Assembly: GCA_023411645.1 (NCBI GenBank)
Contig: JAEYON010000006.1
Coordinates: forward strand, 17,727-81,726
Length of the DNA: 64,000 bases
DNA from: Bacillota bacterium
Lineage (GTDB): Bacteria; Bacillota; Clostridia; Acetivibrionales; DTU013
Reading direction: 5' to 3'
Shown here: positions 16,135 to 26,057 of the stretch, one piece after another
Layout: each line of letters starts with the position of its first letter
Position numbering within the stretch: position 1 is the first letter of the stretch
Translations under genes and position numbers: made by a program
Notes under the pieces: model-generated
Seen by the model: the letters and a program-made list of their open reading frames with translations, nothing else
Databases searched by the model: none
What the model was told of the DNA's origin: nothing

Positions 16135-19100
16135 TTATAGTTCACCGGCATAACGCAGTAATTTTTCAAGCAAGACCATAGCTTCCGCACGCGTCACAAT
16201 ATCCTTGGGTCCAAGCATATCGGAGAATCTGCTAGTAATGACACCAATTTCCTGCGCAAATCTGATTTTTGGAAGCAAAGAGGGAGCTGCCTGGGCAATG
16301 TCCTTGTACACGCCTGTATGGTCTGCCGTCGCTTTTGCCTTCTGCGAGGTTTTCAGCTCACATACCCTCATTGTCATTGCAATAAGCTTTTCTCTGGTAC
16401 ATTCCGCCGATGCAGCGTTCAGATCGGAGCTCTGGAGTATACCTGATTTAATGGCCAGAGACATATAGTTACTGCCATAATCAACCTCAAGCATATCCAA
16501 CATAAATTTGGCGCCGTCGCCGACAGTAAGATTCTTTAACGGCTCAAACTTTCTCCCGGTTACTGATTTTAACGGATGAACGGATACTACATTCGAAATA
16601 GACTTTCTTGCATAATTACCCGAAACATCGTCGTAAAAATCACTGCCCAGATCCGCAACAGCCATTCGACCCGGTTCAAAGGTCTCAAAGGCCAGTGTGC
16701 CAATATTGCTGTCAGGATCAAAGATGCCCGATGACACATTCCTCTTCCATTGCGTCGATCCGCCGGGAAGGACATACCCCGATGTCACATCCTGCTTATA
16801 CCAACTGGCGGTGGAGTATTCATACAGTATCTTCAATGGCCTTTGAAGAACCTTCACAGATGACATCAATCCGTCTGTAAGACCGATTCCCAATTCCGAT
16901 ACGGGGGTCTTGAAGTTCAGGTTCTTTGTATTGCTGCCAGCTGTCGAGCTGTCTAAAACGATGTTGAATATAAAATTGGCTTCACCTTCAGCAGAACCAT
17001 AGATACCTCTGCTGTCCGCCAAAACGCCGGGCCGGATGATCACAGTATTTCTCTGTGTCGTCAGCATCAGATTCTCTCCAAGCATCCCCAGCGCCTTAAA
17101 TACTCTTTGGGAGATCTTGACGCGGATCTCCTTCGTACCCTTGGGCATGGTCTTCAAATCGATGTTATAGTCAAGAACGCGATCTGTCTGCACATGCTGG
17201 ACGAACCGATCCGCATTTACGCCTGTGATCTGCACGGTCCAGACGCCGTTAATCGCTGTGGAGTCCTTGATAATAAATTCTCCGCTTTCTACGTCCTCGA
17301 TATCCTCACTTGAATCATAATCATCGCTCGAGCGCAGCGTTCTCACTGTTACGCTTTGCGTCGGCTCGGATGCCAGCTTCTTGTCGGGATCATACGCATA
17401 GAGCCTTGCATAATATCTAAAATTGGATCTGAGTCCTTCTACTGTGAACTCCGATGCACTATCAATCTCAAACTTCTGACTCTCAAAGTAATCTATAGAA
17501 TCATCGATCTCAAGGATGTACTGCATTCCTTCCTCTGCGATCCATTCATAAGTGATACTGTTTTTTGTAATAGCTCCCGCTGTGCTTTTTACACCGAAGC
17601 CCATTGGTGTGGAAGGAGGAATATCCTTCAGAGTTTTAACTAGGTAGGAATCCGTGAAATCTGAGCGTTTTTTATCCCCGGCTGCATTAGTAGCCTCCGC
17701 TTGCAGCCAGAAATAATAGACCGTATCAGGCTTAAGCCCTTCCACTCTATAATATGTAGTAAACTCGAGCATATCCGGCGTAATTGTTACACGGCCGGTT
17801 GCTTTACTCCGGTCATCCGCAGTACCATACTCCAGATAGTAAACGTACCCGCTTTTAGTGTTCCAGCCAAGATCAATATATGTATCAGCGGCGTGATCAT
17901 AGTTGAATACGGGAACGGTGGGCTTTTCAACAGTGACCGGCAGGTCAGGTATCGTGGTTATAATGATAGGATTGGAGGGACCTGAAATGAGGTCCACACT
18001 ACGCCTTGCCGCCCTGACCCAGACAATATACGTTTTGTTGGGTTCCAGATCCCTAATAGTAATATCAACATTATGTCTCAGATCATCCAATACAGAGTCC
18101 TCGTGATTGATATCTTCATTTGGGTCATTGGGAGTTACAGGAATACCCATGATTTTATTGGCCGGGATGGTTTCGAGTCTGCTGTAATCCATATTCGGAG
18201 TATATTCGATACAGCCAACATCAATAGTCACTGCGTCGTCATACTCCACCTTTCGGAATTTGAGCGGATCAACCAACGGATTCCCATCCGTATCTTTTTC
18301 ATCATCCTCGAGCTTACGCGCCAGATCCGCGATTGGTACAGGCAGCTCAAGCCCGGCAGTATTAAGCTGGCTCGGAGTCCTGTAGATCCATGCGCTCTTA
18401 CCACCCGAAGGCGGATCTACATACATCTCATACCACTTATTCTGCAGCGTTACTACCGCCGATACTGTAGTTACCATATCCTTGCCGGCACTGTCCTTTT
18501 TCAACGCGAACGGAGGTGTGGCCGGAACAACAGGCTGTTCTATGGGCCCTGCGGTCGGGGTAATAATTATTTTTAAGGCTGCGTCGGATTGCAAGGTGAT
18601 GGTAGCAAGTTGATCCTCTACAAATTCCACATAATCTTTTTTCGCAACTATTTTAAAATAGTAGGTAGAGTTTGGGATAAGGTCGTTTATGGTATATTTG
18701 TACCCAAGCAAATTTGTACCGTTCATAACAAAGTTGCTATTATTCATTTTAATGTCAGATGCAATCAGAGTGCCGGACGGCGGATCCTCAAGCATATTGG
18801 GGTCATTGATGAGCCAGATATCATATTTGACTTCACTGTCCACATCCCCGTCCCCTTTAAGCGGTGCTTTCCATAAAATCGTCGCACTGTCGGGCCTAAG
18901 TGTTTCCTCATAAGAAATAATGGTCTGCCCCGCGTTGGAAAATAACGGTACCAGCTCGGGAACAGCCGGCGTTGACGGTATTTCCGACTCCTTTACATAT
19001 ATGCGCTGGGATTGGATTTTTATTCCGGGATACAATTCCGCTCCGTTTCGAGTGACGATCGCCTTGATGATATAGTAGTAATCCTCCTCTCCCGGCTGGA

Positions 19101-20088
19101 GGGTCAGAAAAAATGTCGTATCATCTACAGAAGCCATATACTGTTCTATACTGCCTGAAGTACCTGTTCCTCTGTAAATCTGGTACAAGACCCTGACATC
19201 GCCGCTTGACAGCCCCGTGACGACCGGAGTCCACTCCATTTTCCATACGGTTCCCGCATCTGTGATAGACATTTTTGTAGTCTTTGCAAGAATATAACTG
19301 CTGACTGCAACTGTTGGGCTTTCCGCAGACTTCTTCAGCTCGGCTTCGGTAGTATCAGGCATTACCTTTATATAGTAGACTCTGCCGGCATCCCGTACGG
19401 TATGAATGTATTCCAGCTTACCGGTAGCTTCGTTTACCGTCACAGGTCCGCTCTGTCCAATCTGCTCCTGCCCGATGTAAATGGGATAGCTATTGGCAAA
19501 TGTTTTACTCTCTGAAATATACAGCTTGTAATCCATTCTTTTGCCTGAATTCCAAACATCATCCCATTCGATTTTAATTTGATTGGGGCCATAGGAGTAG
19601 GCATTTATCGCAATGTCAGTCAAAAACTTCACCGTGTTGGATGGAGCAGATTCAGCGCTAGTATGATTAACCATATCCTCGTTATAGGTGTAGTAGGCTC
19701 TGGAGTATGCATAATAAACCGTTCCTGAGTTCAGATTACCAAGACGCATCTCGTTATCAGCTGTTGTACTGGCAGGGATATCCCTCTCCACAAGTACCGT
19801 TGGCTTACTGGGTTTGTAAGGCTTATTTACCTCCTGTAAATAATAGTTGAGATAAGGGCTGTATCCGCTAATGCCGCCGACAGTCTTTATCTTATCGCTT
19901 TTCAAATCAGCATAGTATTTTTTAAATTCATCATATCCTAATGGCGGTGCTCCGCTGTTGATCGCCTCCACTCTGAGCCTTTCAGGTGAGGGCTGAGCAT
20001 CTGCCGCATGTACAGGCAGCAAAGCGCCATACTGTACCGTCAGTATAATTATAGTCAATAAACAAATTACCTTTTTTAGTGTTCTCAT
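16135..20088 (-). CDS. Large fibronectin type III / SLH surface protein, 1317 residues
   Basis: A signal peptide (MRTLKKVICLLTIIILT..., cleavage after PVHAADA) leads into a long array of fibronectin-III-like modules. About six can be counted from the strand motif around GTVYYAYSRA, STYYFKIVAKK, KTYIVWVRAA, DTVYYFWLQA and FRYYARLYA. Near residue 1000 is a separate domain (EFIIKDSTAINGVWTVQITG...). The end carries S-layer-homology-like segments, of which only the last (DIVTRAEAMVLLEKLL) fits the consensus well. The protein is predicted to be secreted and wall-bound. No catalytic motif is seen. The ATG at 20088 follows AGGAAGG by nine bases. It starts 62 bases after the stop of a homologous, larger gene, so the two form a tandem paralogous pair. 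Confidence 0.8.
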   Translation of the reverse strand: MRTLKKVICLLTIIILTVQYGALLPVHAADAQPSPERLRVEAINSGAPPLGYDEFKKYYADLKSDKIKTVGGISGYSPYLNYYLQEVNKPYKPSKPTVLVERDIPASTTADNEMRLGNLNSGTVYYAYSRAYYTYNEDMVNHTSAESAPSNTVKFLTDIAINAYSYGPNQIKIEWDDVWNSGKRMDYKLYISESKTFANSYPIYIGQEQIGQSGPVTVNEATGKLEYIHTVRDAGRVYYIKVMPDTTEAELKKSAESPTVAVSSYILAKTTKMSITDAGTVWKMEWTPVVTGLSSGDVRVLYQIYRGTGTSGSIEQYMASVDDTTFFLTLQPGEEDYYYIIKAIVTRNGAELYPGIKIQSQRIYVKESEIPSTPAVPELVPLFSNAGQTIISYEETLRPDSATILWKAPLKGDGDVDSEVKYDIWLINDPNMLEDPPSGTLIASDIKMNNSNFVMNGTNLLGYKYTINDLIPNSTYYFKIVAKKDYVEFVEDQLATITLQSDAALKIIITPTAGPIEQPVVPATPPFALKKDSAGKDMVTTVSAVVTLQNKWYEMYVDPPSGGKSAWIYRTPSQLNTAGLELPVPIADLARKLEDDEKDTDGNPLVDPLKFRKVEYDDAVTIDVGCIEYTPNMDYSRLETIPANKIMGIPVTPNDPNEDINHEDSVLDDLRHNVDITIRDLEPNKTYIVWVRAARRSVDLISGPSNPIIITTIPDLPVTVEKPTVPVFNYDHAADTYIDLGWNTKSGYVYYLEYGTADDRSKATGRVTITPDMLEFTTYYRVEGLKPDTVYYFWLQAEATNAAGDKKRSDFTDSYLVKTLKDIPPSTPMGFGVKSTAGAITKNSITYEWIAEEGMQYILEIDDSIDYFESQKFEIDSASEFTVEGLRSNFRYYARLYAYDPDKKLASEPTQSVTVRTLRSSDDYDSSEDIEDVESGEFIIKDSTAINGVWTVQITGVNADRFVQHVQTDRVLDYNIDLKTMPKGTKEIRVKISQRVFKALGMLGENLMLTTQRNTVIIRPGVLADSRGIYGSAEGEANFIFNIVLDSSTAGSNTKNLNFKTPVSELGIGLTDGLMSSVKVLQRPLKILYEYSTASWYKQDVTSGYVLPGGSTQWKRNVSSGIFDPDSNIGTLAFETFEPGRMAVADLGSDFYDDVSGNYARKSISNVVSVHPLKSVTGRKFEPLKNLTVGDGAKFMLDMLEVDYGSNYMSLAIKSGILQSSDLNAASAECTREKLIAMTMRVCELKTSQKAKATADHTGVYKDIAQAAPSLLPKIRFAQEIGVITSRFSDMLGPKDIVTRAEAMVLLEKLLRYAGEL

Positions 20089-20150
20089 ACCATGTTTCCT
20101 TCCTGTTATAGCGCCTCGATTCATGAAGTGATTATATCTTTGTTGTCTCG

Positions 20151-23100
20151 TTACAAATCTCCCGTCAGTTCCAGAAGCTTGACAAAAGCAGTCACCACTT
20201 CTGCGCGTGTCATCTGATTGCCGGGACTAAACCTTCCGTTTCCATCCAGTCCCATTACTTCTAAATCCACAATCATCAAAACCGGATGGAAATACTCCTC
20301 ATTGATACTGCTCTCATCAGCAATGATTATTCTTCCTCCCGGTCTCAGGGAGGCCATATTGACACCCTTCTTTACCGAAAGGAGCTTCAATAATACTGCT
20401 GCCGTTTGCTGACGCTGCACATTTCTGACCAGCGAATTAGGATGTATCAGGCTGTCAAGTCCAAGCTTCTCGCTCTTTTGTCTGATTTCAAGACCTGTAA
20501 GCTCGGCAGATCTTCCGACAACCAATTCATACAATAATACTACCTCTTTGCACATAACCTTATTGTCAGGCATAAAGCTGTTTTGAATCCCCGGAAACAC
20601 ATTGCCAAGATCATATTTCGAGGCAAGGCTTGTAATATAGCTTTCGGCCCAGTGCCCTTCCGGGACACCCCCAATAGTGCTGCGAGCCGTTAATATGACA
20701 TACTTGCCTGTTTTTAACAGATTGAACCGAACACTTGATGCCAGTTGATCTGCATTTACAGTCACCTTCTGCCATTGTGCCGAACCATCATAGAGTGTAT
20801 AAGGAATTTTCATGCCGTCTGAACTGTTGAAGAACAGATTCACCGAACCGGGTGCCTCAAAGGTATTGATCTCGCTGACAGAGTTGGCAAGTCGTACATT
20901 TTTCAGCGTATTATCTATATAAACTGAAAGCTCTTCTTCGATCATATTTACAAGGTTCTGGGTATATTTGCTGACCAACTCCTTTGAGCCGCTGCCGCTT
21001 CCTACATAAGCATTCTGCAGCATAATAAGCTTTTCACTGACTAGTCCATTATCCTTGTCATATAGCTTATCATGGAACATCTTAGCCAATTTCCCATCCG
21101 TTGTGGAAAGTCCCATGGCATAAATGTCCAGCTCATTAATATCAGAAACACGGAGCTGATTTGAGGGAAGCGCCTTCGGGGAAGTGAGTGACCTTGTTAT
21201 GATCAGCCTAACATAAAGGTCCGCTACCTCCTTTTTTGATAAAAGGCTCTTTATCTGTTCATTGACGGAAGCGTCAAGAGTTGTCGGTCTCAGCGTCAGC
21301 TCCGCTCCCGCTGTCCTTATTAAAAGACTTCGGTTGAGCTGATTCATCGTTCTAATAACACTAATGGGAATATATACTTCGTCCTTGCTGATGTTGACCG
21401 ATAAGCCAGTCATATCAACAGTAAACGTGTCTCCCGTCGAATTGCGCATTGCATCCGAAACACGCTCACCCTTGAGCAATATTGCAGTAGCTTGACTGCT
21501 TCCCATGGCAACGCGCCAGTAATATCCTTTTTCCAGACTCGCCATCTTATCAAGGAAAACCGCCTTTTGCTGTTCCTCCCGGTCAGTATTGTCATAATCA
21601 TCCTGGTTGAATTCGGTTCTGGTGTTCACAGGCCCTATATATTTGGAATATGAGATAAGGTCTGTCTCAGTTGGATCAATCTTAACCGCCCTGACCTTAA
21701 TATAATATTTCACGTTAGAGCGCAGAGGCTGACTGGTTACAATACCTCCGGGTAATTCCGTAATAACGCTTTTAATTCTCGCATAATAGTACAAAGAATC
21801 CGTATTGATTGTTCGTGCAGATTCTTCAGAATAATAGGGCAGCACACTGTTATTTTTGTCCGTGTATAGCTGCAGATCAGCGGCAGTCAAAACTGTATAT
21901 TCCGATCCGCCCTCTTCCATCAACGCGATCTCATAACTGGCATAATCATCAAGAGGTATACCAACCCAACGAACCTCCAGTTCATGGAAACCATCTCTTG
22001 TCTGAAGCGACGATTTTTCATAGATCAGTGTATCAGAGCCTTTTACGACTCTTATGTCATATAAGCTGTTAGTCTTAAGTCCCATTACTCTCCCGTAATA
22101 GGTTTTTCCGTCATTATCCTTGACAATAGTCGCCTGCGAACGGGTCATCAGCCTAAAATCCCCGTCCGAAGGGCCCTTTACATAAATTTTATAATCCTCC
22201 GCCGTCATCCCGGCAGTCGCATCCGTCCAATAAAACCCCAATTCCGCATTCAGTACCACTTCAAGTGAAGAAGGCGCATCGATTAAAGAGGTTGTCACCG
22301 GAATGGACACCCATACGCTATCCGGGGAAGGAACAAGTAAATCTCGGGAAGCATCCACACGTACTGCTTTCAGGCTGAAATAATAAAGCTTGTTTGGGAA
22401 CATCCTTTGATCGACCGTATAGGTGCATATTTTAGTAACGGGATCATAGGTAAATTTCCCCGGGTGAGTAGCCGGATCGCCTAAAGCAGGCGCCGGATCA
22501 AGATAAACGGCATTGTTGACAACCCCGTCACTGAGAATATCATATGTCTGCAGGAAGCTTTCGTACTCCGGATCATTTTCATACACAGAAAGTCCATCCG
22601 TCGGATTGATTTTATTAGTAGTTCTTATTAGCTGATAAATGACATCGTTCTCCTGCCGGGTCCAAGTAAAGGTAACGCTGCTGCCTGAAAGCATTTGATT
22701 TCCGTTACTGTTGACCGCAATATCAAAATCAGTCGGTGCAAGCGGTTTCCTCAGGCTATCATCCGGCCCAGTTACATCCAGCAGGATCGTCGTGACCGGC
22801 ACGATAGCCGTACTGATGGACTCTTTTATTGTCCTATCGGCAGGATCAGTTCTGTTCTGGATGACCAGTCTGGTTTTCACAATGAAATAGTAGGTCGTGT
22901 TAGGCTGAAGGTGCTCACCGAAAAGATTAACGGCATTCCTTGATGTGTCCGGTAAAAGTCCGCAATCAACCAAATCCTCAGCACTTTCTTCTGTGAACGA
23001 AGATATTCGCGCTCTGACAGAAGTGCTCTGGGGGTCGTTTGCTCCGGTAAAGCCTACATCACCTTCTATTGATGGGATTTGTGTAGTTCCAATAGGAAAG

Positions 23101-25271
23101 AACTGAGTATCAGTCCTTGAATTCATATAGAGATCATAATAAATATTGTAGCTGTATTCCAATTCATTGTAGGTACTCGTATACTTTCTCCAGTCCAGCG
23201 TGCTTACCTTATCAAAACGCAGGTCAATATAGTTGCGCATATTTCCCGCTACGGTCTCCCTGCCGTTCGCTTCCATCTCAAAGCTCATGGGCAGCGGTAC
23301 ATCAGTATCCACATCACCAAGTGTTGTGAAGCTGACGATTACCGAGCGGTCCGACATCACTTCAGTCGTCGGATTAACTGCATCGCCCGTTTTTGTGGTA
23401 AACATCTGCAAATAATATACCGTATTCGGGATCAGGAAGGTTGGATAATCAGTATCATTTGCATCCAGTGGGATCGACCCGGTCTCCATATCAGGATCAG
23501 AATCAATATCCATTTCCCATTGGAAAAGCTCAAACGCATCAAGCGTGTACTCCAGTCTGTTCCCGACCTCTTTAATTTTAGGTGATAATGCGCTGATATA
23601 TTTAATCCGCCTGTACTTTGCCTTGTACTCCTTATCTCCCCATTGCTCCCCATTAACATAGATGGGAAGATTTCTTGTGGTTTCCGTTTGGTTAGTGCTC
23701 AGCAAAAAATGAAAGGCCAAATCATTCTTAATTGTATCCCAGTTGAGCGGCTTGTCCCAGGACAGCTTGATATCTGTTGACTTAACAGTAGTTGTCTTTG
23801 GCGGTGGAGGGCTTCCGTCATCCGGCTTCGTCACATCCTGTACATGAAGCGTTCTGCCATTGAGAGCGATCCCCATCGGTAAAGGCGGCCTGCTTGTGTC
23901 CGTCGTCATCCTGTAGGGCATTGCAAGTGACTCCAGCCTGTCATCGGCGCCACCGGATTTAACAACGATTTTATAATGCATGTCATTGTTAGGGTTAACT
24001 CCCTGGATGACGGTAAGCGCATATTCGCCGGAAAAAAACGAGTCATCCATTGTCTTTTTAATAACCCAGTCACCCGGTGTGGAGGGCAGGTCAGTGGCCT
24101 GTACTTCATAATAGAGCTGAGGCAGCTGAAGACTGCCCTGATTGAGCCTGAATATTTTTACATAAATATTATTTGCGCTGTCTTTGGTCAGTTGAAACCT
24201 GATTGGCGTACTTGTATAAGGCCTCTCCCCTGAAAGAAGGCTTCCACCCTGATCCTCCTGCTTGCCAAATACAAATGCCGCTACATCCGCAGGAACTGCA
24301 TTTCGAAAATACGGTTTGATGTTCATGTAATAGACTGTGCCGGGAAGAATATCCGGATCCCGAAGAGTATCCTTATATTCTTCTAATACATTTCCGCCGC
24401 TATCGACCGGCAGCGGCGGTACCGTCGAAGATTCATCCGTTCTGCCCCAAAGCTCTAAACTTATATACCCCTGAGAATCCGGCTGAGTAATGATCGCCTT
24501 CTCAACATTATTTCCGGAGACGTTTGCTGTATACAAACTTGCATCTGCCGGATCCTGACTTATAATCACAGCCGCCTGGTTCGATCCGGAGTTAAGGATG
24601 TTAAGATCCGTAGAAATATTTATCTTATAATTGAGTACAGCAAGATCCTTACCATCCATATAAATCCCATTCAGAGCATTCTCCATATACGTCTTGGCCT
24701 CAGTCTGATTGGCAGGAAGAAAAGCGTTGTTCGAATTATTGGGGTCAACATTAGGATAAATCGTGTTATCCGGGTCATAAAACACTCTGGGCACCTTCCA
24801 GCGAAGTTTGAGTCTGGGATATTTGCCGATTTCCCTTCCGCCGCCGGGAATATCATCATAGGGTTGATCCGGGATGGAGGGCAAAAATGTGATAGACGGC
24901 AGGAAAAACATCAATCCCCTCCCGATCGGTTCACCGGATGGGATGTCTGCTGCAGATGCGTACAGCGTTACACGGATATCATAGATGTAGTCCGCCTTCA
25001 GTCCGGTGATCGTCGCACGGTTCTCCCCCAAGACTGTGATCGGGGCAGCGGCTACCGCATTGTTACTCGTATCAGGGGTATGATATGTGATCACGGCGGC
25101 TTGCGCCCCTGAAGGATTCCAATTAATCACTAACGTTCCGCTGGAATAGCTCTCACGGTTGATAGTTACCGGCACTACATCTGCAAAAATAAATGTAATT
25201 GAACCGCCAATAATGGTATATAAAATAACGGCAACCATGAAAAATGCCGATGCTTTTTTGATTCGAATCAT
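20151..25271 (-). CDS. Very large fibronectin type III / SLH surface protein, 1706 residues
   Basis: A signal peptide (IKKASAFFMVAVILYTIIG..., cleavage near FADV) is followed by six or more fibronectin-III-like modules, marked by the repeated strands GTVYYMNIKP, NTVYYLQMFT, TTYYFIVKTR, NKLYYFSLKA and NVKYYIKVRA. A domain of the type seen in the neighbour (WRVAMGSSQATAILLKGERV...) follows, then C-terminal SLH-like segments (GHWAESYITSLASK; NQMTRAEVVTAFVKLLEL). Predicted location is the outer wall or S-layer. It shares domain order with the adjacent 1317-residue protein. The ATG at 25271 has GGAGG ten bases upstream; longer frames would run across the divergent kinase gene. No enzymatic motif is seen; an adhesive or structural role is an inference. 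Confidence 0.8.
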   Translation of the reverse strand: MIRIKKASAFFMVAVILYTIIGGSITFIFADVVPVTINRESYSSGTLVINWNPSGAQAAVITYHTPDTSNNAVAAAPITVLGENRATITGLKADYIYDIRVTLYASAADIPSGEPIGRGLMFFLPSITFLPSIPDQPYDDIPGGGREIGKYPRLKLRWKVPRVFYDPDNTIYPNVDPNNSNNAFLPANQTEAKTYMENALNGIYMDGKDLAVLNYKINISTDLNILNSGSNQAAVIISQDPADASLYTANVSGNNVEKAIITQPDSQGYISLELWGRTDESSTVPPLPVDSGGNVLEEYKDTLRDPDILPGTVYYMNIKPYFRNAVPADVAAFVFGKQEDQGGSLLSGERPYTSTPIRFQLTKDSANNIYVKIFRLNQGSLQLPQLYYEVQATDLPSTPGDWVIKKTMDDSFFSGEYALTVIQGVNPNNDMHYKIVVKSGGADDRLESLAMPYRMTTDTSRPPLPMGIALNGRTLHVQDVTKPDDGSPPPPKTTTVKSTDIKLSWDKPLNWDTIKNDLAFHFLLSTNQTETTRNLPIYVNGEQWGDKEYKAKYRRIKYISALSPKIKEVGNRLEYTLDAFELFQWEMDIDSDPDMETGSIPLDANDTDYPTFLIPNTVYYLQMFTTKTGDAVNPTTEVMSDRSVIVSFTTLGDVDTDVPLPMSFEMEANGRETVAGNMRNYIDLRFDKVSTLDWRKYTSTYNELEYSYNIYYDLYMNSRTDTQFFPIGTTQIPSIEGDVGFTGANDPQSTSVRARISSFTEESAEDLVDCGLLPDTSRNAVNLFGEHLQPNTTYYFIVKTRLVIQNRTDPADRTIKESISTAIVPVTTILLDVTGPDDSLRKPLAPTDFDIAVNSNGNQMLSGSSVTFTWTRQENDVIYQLIRTTNKINPTDGLSVYENDPEYESFLQTYDILSDGVVNNAVYLDPAPALGDPATHPGKFTYDPVTKICTYTVDQRMFPNKLYYFSLKAVRVDASRDLLVPSPDSVWVSIPVTTSLIDAPSSLEVVLNAELGFYWTDATAGMTAEDYKIYVKGPSDGDFRLMTRSQATIVKDNDGKTYYGRVMGLKTNSLYDIRVVKGSDTLIYEKSSLQTRDGFHELEVRWVGIPLDDYASYEIALMEEGGSEYTVLTAADLQLYTDKNNSVLPYYSEESARTINTDSLYYYARIKSVITELPGGIVTSQPLRSNVKYYIKVRAVKIDPTETDLISYSKYIGPVNTRTEFNQDDYDNTDREEQQKAVFLDKMASLEKGYYWRVAMGSSQATAILLKGERVSDAMRNSTGDTFTVDMTGLSVNISKDEVYIPISVIRTMNQLNRSLLIRTAGAELTLRPTTLDASVNEQIKSLLSKKEVADLYVRLIITRSLTSPKALPSNQLRVSDINELDIYAMGLSTTDGKLAKMFHDKLYDKDNGLVSEKLIMLQNAYVGSGSGSKELVSKYTQNLVNMIEEELSVYIDNTLKNVRLANSVSEINTFEAPGSVNLFFNSSDGMKIPYTLYDGSAQWQKVTVNADQLASSVRFNLLKTGKYVILTARSTIGGVPEGHWAESYITSLASKYDLGNVFPGIQNSFMPDNKVMCKEVVLLYELVVGRSAELTGLEIRQKSEKLGLDSLIHPNSLVRNVQRQQTAAVLLKLLSVKKGVNMASLRPGGRIIIADESSINEEYFHPVLMIVDLEVMGLDGNGRFSPGNQMTRAEVVTAFVKLLELTGDL

Positions 25272-25418
25272 CAGAAGTAAACCTCCAGTATGTACATTTC
25301 TGCGTTCAGACCATTTCCCGTCGGTCATCTGCATTCGGTTATCGCTTTGGATACACCTCAACATATATATCGGCAATTTATTATCGATATTAATGATATA
25401 GTATAGTACAATATCCTT

Positions 25419-25931
25419 ATGAATACTAAGAATATCGTTTTGATTGGAATGCCGGGCTCCGGTAAAAGCACTGCAGGTGTTTTGCTTGCAAAGGCAATGA
25501 AAATGCCTTTCATTGATACGGATCTGCTGATACAGAAGCAGGAAAACTGTTATTTGCAGGAGCTGATTAATGCACACGGTATCAATGAGTTTATAAAGAT
25601 CGAAGAAAAAGTAATTCTGGGACTTGATGCTGAAAACACAGTCATTGCCACAGGAGGCAGCGCTGTGTATAGTGAGTCTGCCGTTAGGCATCTTAAGTCT
25701 AATGGGATTCTTATCTTTTTGAACTCAAAGCTTTATCAACTGGAGCGCAGGCTCAAAAATATGAAAACCCGCGGTATTGTAATGAAAAGCGATCAGACGC
25801 TGTCCAATCTTTTTAATGAGAGGCTGCCACTTTACCGAAAATACGCGGATATTGAGATCGACTGCTCCAAAAAGCACATCGAAACTATTGTGTCAGAAAT
25901 TAAAAATAGGTTAACTCAATTTAATTTATAA
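25419..25931 (+). CDS. Shikimate kinase-like protein
   Basis: The 170-residue product has Walker A GMPGSGKST near residue 10, the shikimate-binding FIDTDLLIQ segment, ATGGSAVY in place of the usual GGG motif, and the C-terminal RLPLYRKYADIEID lid and adenine region. Shikimate kinase phosphorylates shikimate in aromatic amino-acid synthesis. The substrate loop has Ser where the third Gly is common, which is also found in some homologues, so another small-molecule substrate is possible. No other aromatic pathway gene is nearby. The ATG at 25419 lacks a clear ribosome-binding site. It is followed by a strong plus-strand terminator (26018-26047). Confidence 0.75.
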   Translation: MNTKNIVLIGMPGSGKSTAGVLLAKAMKMPFIDTDLLIQKQENCYLQELINAHGINEFIKIEEKVILGLDAENTVIATGGSAVYSESAVRHLKSNGILIFLNSKLYQLERRLKNMKTRGIVMKSDQTLSNLFNERLPLYRKYADIEIDCSKKHIETIVSEIKNRLTQFNL

Positions 25932-25964
25932 AAATTTTTAGAAAAATGTATAAAAAGTACTACA

Positions 25965-26010
25965 GGGGGTCAATAATAACTGTGACCTCACAAAATACAT
26001 TTTGACCCCC
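25965..26010. repeat. 9-bp inverted repeat with 28-base loop downstream of the kinase gene
   Basis: GGGGGTCAA (25965-25973) pairs with TTGACCCCC (26002-26010). The enclosed sequence contains a further small palindrome (TGTGACCTCACA). It sits between two convergent genes. It may act as a terminator for the leftward gene, but its T-tail is poor on both strands. Confidence 0.5.
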
Positions 26011-26017
26011 TTTACAT

Positions 26018-26047
26018 GGTTAGTCGTCAGACTAACCTCTTTTTTTG
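26018..26047 (+). terminator. Rho-independent terminator of the shikimate kinase-like gene
   Basis: GGTTAGTC (26018-26025) and GACTAACC (26030-26037) form an eight-base-pair stem with a GTCA loop. TCTTTTTTTG follows on the plus strand. Confidence 0.85.
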
Positions 26048-26057
26048 CCTTTTTTAA

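Noticed and set aside
25272..25691. N-terminal extension of the 1706-residue FN3 protein across the kinase gene
   Set aside because: The extension is antisense to the shikimate-kinase-like gene. A strong ribosome-binding site and a signal peptide begin at 25271.
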